From Rhodoplanes serenus (GTDB lineage Bacteria > Pseudomonadota > Alphaproteobacteria > Rhizobiales > Xanthobacteraceae): a DNA stretch of 64,000 nucleotides. The notes beneath the pieces were generated by a model that saw only the letters and a program-made list of their open reading frames with translations, was not told the origin of the DNA and ran no database searches. Location: positions 1 to 64,000 of the forward strand of contig CAMDDZ010000010.1 of assembly GCA_945893145.1 (NCBI GenBank), written 5' to 3'. Below, in pieces: positions 57,730-64,000 of the stretch. Within the stretch, counting starts at the first letter, position 1. Every line of letters starts with the position of its first letter. The position numbers and the translations under genes were made by a program.

Positions 57730-58701
57730 ATGCTCACGAAGCGCTCCCTGCTGCTGACGGCGGCTGGGCTCCTGGTTGCACTCACCACATCGGTCGCGGC
57801 GCAGTCGGATTATCCCAACCGGCCGGTGCGGCTGATCATTCCGTTCCCGCCCGGCGGCAGCAACGACGTGGTCGGGCGCGTGATTGCGCAACATCTCGGC
57901 GAAGCGCTCGGCAAACAGGTGATTGTCGACAACCGCTCGGGCGCGGGCGGCGTGGTCGGCACCGAGGTCGCGGCCCATGCGCAGCCCGATGGCTACACCA
58001 TCCTCGGCATCTCGCTGGCGCACGCCGTCAATCCTTGGCTCTACAAGCTGCCCTACGATCCGATCAAGGCGTTCGCGCCGGTTGGCATCATGGGCAAGGG
58101 ACCGGTCGTGCTTTCGGTCCACCCGGGACTCCCGGTCCATTCGGTGAAGGAACTGCTCGCGCTGGCCAAGCAGAAGCCCGGCGACCTGCAGTACGCCTCG
58201 GCCGGCGTCGGCTCGTTCCAGCATCTGAGTGCTGAACTGTTCAAGCTCACGGCCGGCGTCGATATCCTGCACGTCCCGTTCAAGGGCGGCGGCCCAGCCA
58301 TGATCGACGTGATGGGTGGGCACACCAAGGTGATGTTCTCGTCGCTGGTCCAGACCACGCCGAACATCAAGAGCGGCAAGCTGCGCGCGCTCGGCGTCGG
58401 CAGCACGGAGCGCAGCAAGATTCTCCCCGACATCCCGACCATCGCCGAAGCCGGCGTGCCGGGCTACGCGTCGGAGAACTGGTGGGGCATCGTCGCGCCG
58501 GCCGGCACGCCCGCGCCGATCATCGCGAAACTGCACGAGGCTCTGACCAAGGCGCAGGCGAGCCCCGAGGCGCAGAAATATTTCGACACCGAAGGCGCCA
58601 CCATCGTGTCCATGAGTAGCGAGGAGTTCGGCCGCTTCATGGTGAGCGAGATGAACAAGTGGGAGCAGGTGGTGAAGAAGGGCGGCATCAAGGCGGAGTA
58701 G
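57730..58701 (+). CDS. tctC: Bug/TctC-type binding protein of a complete TTT system
   Basis: The 323-residue periplasmic binding protein has a signal peptide (RSLLLTAAGLLVALTTSVAAQ). The Bug motifs are YPNRPVRLIIPFPPGGSNDVVGRVIA, NRSGAGGVVGTEVAAHAQPDGYTILG and HVPFKGGGPAMIDVMGGHTKVMF. The ATG at 57730 has GGAGG eight bases upstream. Unlike the other four Bug genes in the window it is followed by tctB and tctA, although a 128-base repeat element separates them. The ligand is probably a di- or tricarboxylate. Confidence 0.92.
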   Translation: MLTKRSLLLTAAGLLVALTTSVAAQSDYPNRPVRLIIPFPPGGSNDVVGRVIAQHLGEALGKQVIVDNRSGAGGVVGTEVAAHAQPDGYTILGISLAHAVNPWLYKLPYDPIKAFAPVGIMGKGPVVLSVHPGLPVHSVKELLALAKQKPGDLQYASAGVGSFQHLSAELFKLTAGVDILHVPFKGGGPAMIDVMGGHTKVMFSSLVQTTPNIKSGKLRALGVGSTERSKILPDIPTIAEAGVPGYASENWWGIVAPAGTPAPIIAKLHEALTKAQASPEAQKYFDTEGATIVSMSSEEFGRFMVSEMNKWEQVVKKGGIKAE

Positions 58702-58732
58702 TCTTCGTCCCGCTCAAGCAAAGCCCGATCGG

Positions 58733-58860
58733 CCTCATGGTGAGGAGCGACGCGTAGCGTCGCGTCTCGAACCATGGGGCCGCCCCATCCTTCGAGACGC
58801 GCCCCATAGCGCGTCGAAGACGCGCGTAAACGCGCTTATGGTGCGCTCCTCAGGATGAGG
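58733..58860. repeat. 128-bp inverted-repeat element between tctC and tctB
   Basis: The ends match as imperfect inverted repeats, with 15 of 17 bases pairing (58733-58749 with 58844-58860). Inside are a 7-bp hairpin with a GTA loop (58747-58763) and a 17-bp near-perfect hairpin (58761-58801, with ATGGGG/CCCCAT at its tip). Elements of this sequence type (CCTCATGGTGAGGAGCG...) are common between genes in Hyphomicrobiales genomes. Confidence 0.75.
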
Positions 58861-58884
58861 GCGGAACAGGACCAATCCAGTCCA

Positions 58885-59337
58885 ATGCAATTCGAGTTTC
58901 GCAACAACAGGGATGTTTGGGCCGGCGCAATGCTGATTGCGACCGGCGCGGTCGCGATTTTTATGGCGCGCAACTACGCCATGGGCACCACGCTGCGCAT
59001 GGGACCGGGCTATTTCCCGACCGTGCTCGGCGGACTGCTGATTGTGGCCGGCCTCTATCTCGCCGTCATGGGGCTGCGCCGCAACGAGAAGATTGGGGGC
59101 AGCTGGTCGCTGCGCGCGCTCATCATCCTGCCGCTATCGCTCGTGCTGTTCGGCCTTCTGATGGAGCACGCCGGCTTCATTCCGGCACTCCTGGTGCTGA
59201 CGTTCGGCTCGACGATCGCCACCACCGAATCTCGTCCGCTCGAAGCAATGCTGCTATCGGTCGGGCTGACCGCATTCTGCGTCGCGTTGTTCATCTACGG
59301 ACTTGGCCTGCCCTACCCGCTGCTGGCGAGTTGGTGA
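58885..59337 (+). CDS. tctB: TTT transporter small membrane subunit (TctB)
   Basis: The 150-residue protein has four predicted membrane segments: VWAGAMLIATGAVAIFMAR, YFPTVLGGLLIVAGLYLAVMGL, LRALIILPLSLVLFGLLM and a bipartite C-terminal pair ending ALFIYGLGLPYPLLASW. The opening, FRNNRDVWAGAMLI...LRMGPGYFPTVLGGLL, is the TctB signature. It assists TctA in cation-coupled carboxylate import. The ATG at 58885 gives the usual TctB length. The tctA gene starts four bases after its stop. Confidence 0.9.
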   Translation: MQFEFRNNRDVWAGAMLIATGAVAIFMARNYAMGTTLRMGPGYFPTVLGGLLIVAGLYLAVMGLRRNEKIGGSWSLRALIILPLSLVLFGLLMEHAGFIPALLVLTFGSTIATTESRPLEAMLLSVGLTAFCVALFIYGLGLPYPLLASW

Positions 59338-59341
59338 GTCC

Positions 59342-60838
59342 ATGGAGCTGTTCAACAACCTGATCTTCGGCTTCGCAGTCGCGCTGTCCTGGCAGAACCT
59401 GCTCTATTGCATGATCGGCGTGTCGGTCGGCACGCTGATTGGCGTGCTGCCCGGCATCGGCCCGCTCGCCACCATCGCGATGCTGCTGCCGATCACCTTC
59501 AACGTTGCCCCGGTCGGCGCGCTGATCATGCTGGCCGGCATCTATTACGGCGCACAGTATGGCGGGTCGACCACCGCGATCCTGGTGAACCTGCCGGGCG
59601 AAACCTCGGCGGTGGTGACTTGCATCGACGGTTACCAGATGGCGCGCCAAGGCCGCGCCGGGCCCGCACTCGCCATCGCGGCCATCGGCTCATTCTTTGC
59701 CGGCACCGTCGGCACCCTGCTGATCGCGGTTGCGGGTCCGCCGCTCGCCGAACTGGCGTTGAAATTCGGCGCGCCGGAATATTTTTCGTTGATGCTGATG
59801 GGCCTCGTCGCCGCCGCCGTACTGGCGCAAGGCGACATGATCAAGTCGCTCGCCATGGTGGCGATGGGATTGCTGCTCGGCATTGTCGGCACCGATGTCA
59901 ACACCGGCGTGCAGCGGTTCTCCTTCGGTATCACGGAACTCTCGGACGGTATCGGCTTCATCGTGGTGGCAGTCGGGGTGTTCGCGGTCGGCGAGATCGT
60001 CGCCAATCTGGGCGATCCAGAGGAGCGCCGCGTGTTCACCGAGAAGGTGAACAATCTGATGCCGAGTTGGAACGATCTCAAGCAATCGATCATGCCGATC
60101 ATTCGCGGCACCGCGATCGGCTCGTTCTTCGGCGTGCTGCCCGGCACCGGCCCGGCCATTGCGTCGTTCGCCTCCTACATGGTCGAGAAGAAGGTCGCCA
60201 AAGACCCGTCGCGGTTCGGCAAAGGCGCGATCGAGGGCGTGGCCGGCCCGGAATCGGCCAACAACGCCGACGCGCAATGCAAGTTCATCCCGATGCTGAC
60301 GCTTGGCCTGCCGGCGTCAGGCGTCATGGCGCTGATGCTCGGCGCGCTCACCATCCAGGGTATCCAGCCTGGCCCGGACGTGATGACCACGCGCCCCGAA
60401 TTATTCTGGGGCCTGATCGCCAGCATGTGGATCGGCAACGCGCTGCTGGTCGTCCTCAACCTGCCAATGATCGGCATTTGGGTGAAGCTGCTGAAGGTGC
60501 CCTATCGCCTGTTGTTCCCCGCCATCATGGCGTTCTCGGCGGTCGGCATTTACAGCGTGAACACGTCCTCGTTCGAGATTTATCTGACCGCTCTCTTTGG
60601 CGTGATCGGCTTCATCTGGATCAAGCTCGGCTGCAGCCCGGCGCCGATGCTGCTCGGCTTCGTGCTCGGTCCCATGATGGAGGAGCACCTGCGCCGCGCC
60701 ATGCTGATGTCGAAGGGCGACCCGTCGGTGTTCGTAACGCGGCCGATCAGCCTCGGCTTCATGATCGTGACCGCGCTGATTCTCGTGGTGATGATCGCTC
60801 CGGCGGTCCGCCGCCGCCGGGTCGATATTGCGGGCTGA
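59342..60838 (+). CDS. tctA: TTT transporter large membrane subunit (TctA)
   Basis: The 498-residue membrane protein has about twelve hydrophobic segments and the TctA signatures GVLPGIGPLATIAMLLPITF, GIYYGAQYGGSTTAILVNLPGE, GSFFGVLPGTGPAIASFASYMVEKK and ESANNADAQCKFIPMLTLGLPASGVMALMLGALTIQGIQPGP. It forms the transport channel for the solute delivered by the Bug protein encoded at 57730. The start at the ATG at 59342 follows the tctB stop by four bases. The C-terminus is short and basic. Confidence 0.93.
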   Translation: MELFNNLIFGFAVALSWQNLLYCMIGVSVGTLIGVLPGIGPLATIAMLLPITFNVAPVGALIMLAGIYYGAQYGGSTTAILVNLPGETSAVVTCIDGYQMARQGRAGPALAIAAIGSFFAGTVGTLLIAVAGPPLAELALKFGAPEYFSLMLMGLVAAAVLAQGDMIKSLAMVAMGLLLGIVGTDVNTGVQRFSFGITELSDGIGFIVVAVGVFAVGEIVANLGDPEERRVFTEKVNNLMPSWNDLKQSIMPIIRGTAIGSFFGVLPGTGPAIASFASYMVEKKVAKDPSRFGKGAIEGVAGPESANNADAQCKFIPMLTLGLPASGVMALMLGALTIQGIQPGPDVMTTRPELFWGLIASMWIGNALLVVLNLPMIGIWVKLLKVPYRLLFPAIMAFSAVGIYSVNTSSFEIYLTALFGVIGFIWIKLGCSPAPMLLGFVLGPMMEEHLRRAMLMSKGDPSVFVTRPISLGFMIVTALILVVMIAPAVRRRRVDIAG

Positions 60839-60985
60839 CACCCTTAGGGCGGCCTGGAACTCGAAAAACACCCCGACTTTTGGCTCGCTATCAACAGTCC
60901 GGACGCGCTTCAGTCTTCAAATTGGCAACCAATTGGCCTAGGTAATAGAAGGTCTGACGACGATGTGTCCGGGATAGGAACCAAC

Positions 60986-62293
60986 GTGGACGACCGAACC
61001 TCAAAGCCTGCGAAACGCGCCCTGGGCGCCCTCGTCAACGAGGGCAAGACCAAGAAAATCCATCAGCTTTCCGGCCAGCCCGGCATGGTGGCGGTGCTCG
61101 CCAAGGACGACATCACGGCAGGCGATGGCGCCAAGCACGACATCATCCCGGACAAGGGCCGGCTCGCGACGGCGACCACCTGCAACGTTTTCCGCCTGTT
61201 GAAGGCCTGCGGGTTGCCGGTCGCGTTCGAGGAGCAGGACAGCCCGACATCATTCATCGCCCCGCAATGCACGATGCTGCCCTACGAGGTGGTGGTACGG
61301 CGCGAGGCGCACGGCTCGGCGCTCAAGCGCAGCCCGCATTTCAGCAAGGGGCAATTGTTCCCAAAGCTCCTGGTCGAGTTCTATCTCAAGACCAAGGACA
61401 AGAACTGGAACGGCAAGCCACTGGTCGCCGACGACCCGCTGATGGCCTACGAGGACGGCGGCAAAGAGATCAAACTGTTCAATCCGGCCAAGCCAATTCT
61501 CGGCTCGGAGCCGTTTCTGGTGCTGCCAACCGGCGAGGTGTTTTCGCACCCGGATGAATACAAGTTCTTCCCCGAGATGCGGCGCGTCGCGAAGTACGCG
61601 TTCCTGGTACTGGAGAAGGCTTGGCAACTCGAAGGCCGCACGTTGGTCGACTACAAGGTCGAATTCGGCTTCGACAGCAAAAACCGTCTTCTGCTCGCCG
61701 ACGTGATCGACAACGATTCCTGGCGGGTACTGGAAAACGGCTCCTACATCGACAAGCAGGTCTATCGCGACGGCGGCACGCTCGACACCGTGAGCGAGAA
61801 GTACCGGCACGTCGCCGAGATCACAAGCCGCTTCCGGCTGCCGCGGCAGCGCATCATCCTGTGGCGCGGTTCGGAGACCGACAACACCGAGCCGTTCAGC
61901 AAGGCGCTTGGCAGCATGGCCGACCTGATGACGGTCGTGACCTGCTCGATCCACAAGGAGCCGATCGCCGGCGCGGCGACCCTGCACAAGCTCGCGCAGG
62001 AGGTGCCCGACACTCTCGTGATCGCCTATATCGGGCGCTCGAACGGCGCCGGGCCGGTGCTGTCGGCGATGTCCACCGTCCCGGTCATCACGGTGCCGGC
62101 CAGCGCCAAGGATTTTCCCGAGGACGTCTGGTCGTCGCTGCGCGCACCCAGCAAGGTGCCGGTCATGACGGTACTGGAGCCGTCGAACGCGGTGCTGGCG
62201 GCGCTGCAGATTCTGTCGGCGCGCAATCCGCGTCTCTACGCGCATCTGCGCGAGGAGATCGAGGCGCGCACCGTCAACACGTTGATGGTGTGA
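60986..62293 (+). CDS. fused SAICAR synthetase / AIR carboxylase (animal PAICS-like)
   Basis: This protein of about 435 residues has a SAICAR synthetase domain (residues 1-285: ALVNEGKTKKIHQL, DDITAGDGAK, FIAPQCTMLPYEVVVRR, VEFGFDSKNRLLLADVIDNDSWR) fused to a class II PurE-like AIR carboxylase domain (residues 287-435). In the latter, His323-Lys324, GRSNGAGPVLS from residue 350 and DVWSSLR at 380-386 match vertebrate PAICS rather than bacterial PurE. It would catalyse AIR to CAIR to SAICAR in purine synthesis. The start is set at a GTG with AGGA six bases upstream; GTG 60965 is an alternative. It stands alone rather than in a pur operon, so it may be a second, acquired copy. Confidence 0.85.
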   Translation: MDDRTSKPAKRALGALVNEGKTKKIHQLSGQPGMVAVLAKDDITAGDGAKHDIIPDKGRLATATTCNVFRLLKACGLPVAFEEQDSPTSFIAPQCTMLPYEVVVRREAHGSALKRSPHFSKGQLFPKLLVEFYLKTKDKNWNGKPLVADDPLMAYEDGGKEIKLFNPAKPILGSEPFLVLPTGEVFSHPDEYKFFPEMRRVAKYAFLVLEKAWQLEGRTLVDYKVEFGFDSKNRLLLADVIDNDSWRVLENGSYIDKQVYRDGGTLDTVSEKYRHVAEITSRFRLPRQRIILWRGSETDNTEPFSKALGSMADLMTVVTCSIHKEPIAGAATLHKLAQEVPDTLVIAYIGRSNGAGPVLSAMSTVPVITVPASAKDFPEDVWSSLRAPSKVPVMTVLEPSNAVLAALQILSARNPRLYAHLREEIEARTVNTLMV

Positions 62294-62299
62294 CCTCGG

Positions 62300-63256
62300 T
62301 TACTTGGCCTTCTGCTGCGTCGCCGGGAACGGCATCGCCAGCGCTTCCTTCAGGCGCTCCGGATCGACCTTCACGGTAATGCCCGCGCGCTCCTGCTCGA
62401 GCAGCATCACGACGCGCGAGTCGCGGCTGCCCCAGCCGCGATTGAGCGCCTCGGTCATCTCCGCATAGGCCAGTTCGCAGATGCGCATCGGCAGCCCAAG
62501 CTCGCGACCGAGCGCGGTGGCGAGGCCGACGTCCTTGTGGGCGAGCTTCAGCGCGAAGTCGGCCGGATCGTACTTGCCGGGCAGCCACTGATTGATCAGC
62601 GCATCGAACGTGTAGCGCCGCCCGGCTGCGCCCTGGCGCACTGCTTCCCACAGCGCCAGCGGCTCGACGCCGGCCTTCACGCCCATCGCGAAGGTTTCCG
62701 CCAGCGCGCAGACGATGGCGTAGCCCGACATGTTGTGCACGAGCTTCGCGACCGTCGCAGATCCAATCGGCCCGATATAGCGCGCCTGGTCGCCGATGGC
62801 GTCGAGCGCCGCCTTGTGCTGCTCGAACACGGCCCTCTCACCGCCAACCCAGATCGCGAGCTTGCGGCTCGCCGCGCCCTGCGGGCCGCCCGACACCGGC
62901 GCGTCAAGCATATGCGCGCCCTTCTGGGCGGCGAAGGCCGCGGAGAGCTTCTTCACCATGCTGGGCGCGTTGGTGGAAAGGTCGAACCACGCCGCGCCCG
63001 TTTTCATTCCCGCGAGCAGGCCATCGGGCGCGAGCGCCACCTTCTCGACATCGGTCGGCTCCGGCAGCGACGTGAAGATCACGCCGGCCTGCTGCGCCAG
63101 CGCCTTCGGCGAGTCGGCCCAGACGGCGCCGGCGGCCAGATGCGGCGCCGCGGCCTCGCGGCGCAGATCGTTGACCACGATATCGAAGCCGCCCTTTTGC
63201 AAATTTGCCGCCATGCGGGAGCCCATCATTCCAAGCCCAACAAAACCGACCAGCAC
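62300..63256 (-). CDS. 3-hydroxyisobutyrate dehydrogenase-family oxidoreductase
   Basis: The 318-residue beta-hydroxyacid dehydrogenase has the Rossmann motif VGFVGLGMMGSRMAANLQKGGF, DLSTNAPSMVKKLSAAFA, the substrate-binding DAPVSGGPQGAASRKL and the catalytic-Lys segment GSATVAKLVHNMSG (Lys near residue 170). The cofactor pocket residues after strand 2 (VVNDLRRE) fit either NAD or NADP. The start is a GTG preceded by GGGAGG at five bases. The TTG five codons upstream would place that Shine-Dalgarno inside the gene. It is convergent with the PurC-PurE fusion, six bases apart, and divergent from the CoA-transferase gene. Confidence 0.9.
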   Translation of the reverse strand: MLVGFVGLGMMGSRMAANLQKGGFDIVVNDLRREAAAPHLAAGAVWADSPKALAQQAGVIFTSLPEPTDVEKVALAPDGLLAGMKTGAAWFDLSTNAPSMVKKLSAAFAAQKGAHMLDAPVSGGPQGAASRKLAIWVGGERAVFEQHKAALDAIGDQARYIGPIGSATVAKLVHNMSGYAIVCALAETFAMGVKAGVEPLALWEAVRQGAAGRRYTFDALINQWLPGKYDPADFALKLAHKDVGLATALGRELGLPMRICELAYAEMTEALNRGWGSRDSRVVMLLEQERAGITVKVDPERLKEALAMPFPATQQKAK

Positions 63257-63366
63257 CGAAGCCTCCCTCAATTGTCACTGTGGGGCCGATTGTGCGCCCG
63301 GTGGCCGCCGGTCACAATGCGCCCGCAGCCGGTCGCGCCGGCCAAGAATTCACCAAGGAGCTGACG

Positions 63367-64000
63367 ATGCGTCCGTTCGAAGGCATCAGGGTCATCGACG
63401 TCACCCACGTTCTGGCGGGCCCATTCGCGGCCTATCAGTTGGGCGTGCTCGGCGCCGACGTCATCAAGGTCGAGGACCCGAACGATCCGGACCAGAGCCG
63501 TGTGGCCGGCACCGACAAGGCACTCAACAAGAAGCAGATGGGCACCGGATTCCTGACGCAAGCCTCCAACAAGCGCTCGATCGCGCTCGACCTCAAGCAG
63601 GAGAAAGACCGCGAAATCCTGAAAAAGCTCGTCGCCACCGCTGACGTGTTCGTCGAGAACTACCGCCCCGGCGCCTTCGATGCGCTCGGTCTTGGCTACG
63701 ACGACCTGTCGAAGATCAATCCAAAACTGATCTACGCCTCGTTCTCGGCGTTCGGCAGCAAGGGGCCGCGCGGCACCCAGACCGCCTACGACCACGTCAT
63801 CCAGGCCACCTCCGGCATCATGGCGATGACCGGCACCAAGGACGTGCATCCGGTGAAGGTCGGCGCGCCCGCGGTCGACTACGCCACCGGCATGACCGGC
63901 GCGTTTGCGCTTGCCTCCGCGCTCTATCAGCGCGAGAAGACCGGCAAGGGCCAGCGTATCGACATGGCGATGCTCGACGTCGCGATGATCCTGATGAGCT
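63367..64000 (+). CDS. CaiB/BaiF-type (family III) CoA-transferase, cut by window end
   Basis: The first 211 codons are present and the gene runs off the right edge. The N-terminus RPFEGIRVIDVTHVLAGPFAAYQLGVLGADVIKVEDPNDPDQSR is the family III opening. ASNKRSIALDLKQEK, FVENYRPGAFDALGLGYDDLSKINPKLIYASFSAFG and the catalytic-Asp region PAVDYATGMTGAFA follow. AAGGAG lies six bases before the ATG. It is distinct from the CoA-transferase at 21249. Divergent from a 3-hydroxyacid dehydrogenase, it probably handles a hydroxyacyl or dicarboxylic CoA ester. Confidence 0.92.
   Translation, partial: MRPFEGIRVIDVTHVLAGPFAAYQLGVLGADVIKVEDPNDPDQSRVAGTDKALNKKQMGTGFLTQASNKRSIALDLKQEKDREILKKLVATADVFVENYRPGAFDALGLGYDDLSKINPKLIYASFSAFGSKGPRGTQTAYDHVIQATSGIMAMTGTKDVHPVKVGAPAVDYATGMTGAFALASALYQREKTGKGQRIDMAMLDVAMILMS

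Noticed and set aside
1-64000. Transposase, integrase, phage or tRNA-linked island
   Set aside because: No such gene or attachment site is visible. The repeats present are small intergenic palindromes.

Overview
The window is high-GC DNA with dense, short-spaced operons, many ATGA/GTGA start-stop overlaps, GTG and TTG starts backed by good Shine-Dalgarno sequences, several orphan Bug-family binding proteins and Hyphomicrobiales-type intergenic palindromes. This points to a chromosome of an alphaproteobacterium of the order Hyphomicrobiales, probably near Bradyrhizobium or Xanthobacteraceae. That placement is inference from gene content. I saw no rRNA, tRNA, CRISPR array, phage or intact insertion sequence.

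Layout. 31-7037 (minus): a branched-chain-type ABC importer (binding protein, two permeases, two ATPases) followed by two flavin monooxygenases, probably one uptake-and-oxidation operon. 7038-7881: an 840-base gap holding a 17-codon cysteine-containing reading frame and a strongly structured, leader-like segment with no surviving target gene. 7882-10495 (minus): a YbjN-like protein, a two-subunit thiamine-diphosphate decarboxylase and a VOC protein. 10589-19109: a Bug protein, an acyl-CoA ligase/cytochrome c/thioesterase/MDR operon, then UbiD decarboxylase, amidohydrolase and a Pht5-like protein. 19123-28809: an L,D-transpeptidase, three Bug proteins, a CoA-transferase/HMG-CoA-lyase-like pair, a YceI-cytochrome b561-YceI cluster, an Asp/Glu-racemase-fold enzyme and an HdeD-like membrane protein. 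28817-34590: an LLM monooxygenase, UDP-glucuronate decarboxylase, a nucleotidyltransferase-HAD fusion, a B12-type radical SAM protein and a PPP-type phosphatase.

34820-47521 (plus) is a complete assimilatory nitrate locus. NasT and NasS come first. Then comes a leader with a sigma-54-like promoter, ANTAR-type hairpins and a terminator. After it lie a nitrate ABC importer, NirA-type nitrite reductase, an iron-sulfur flavoprotein reductase, NasA nitrate reductase and siroheme synthase. Nitrate would be imported, reduced to nitrite and then ammonium, with cofactor supply encoded in the same operon and control by NasS/NasT antitermination.

47467-55598 (minus) is an eight-gene run: class II aldolase-like protein, a three-subunit molybdenum hydroxylase, an amidohydrolase and a SsuABC-like importer. 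55713-60838 (plus) holds an HpcH/HpaI aldolase, an Ldh-family dehydrogenase and a full tripartite tricarboxylate transporter (Bug, TctB, TctA). 60986-62293 is a fused PurC-PurE protein resembling animal PAICS. It is followed by a 3-hydroxyisobutyrate-dehydrogenase-like gene (minus) and a CoA-transferase cut by the right edge.

The items most worth following up are the orphan structured leader at 7342-7782, the animal-type PurC-PurE fusion, the nitrate leader RNA, the nucleotidyltransferase-HAD fusion with a decayed signature, and the flavodoxin-less iron-sulfur reductase.
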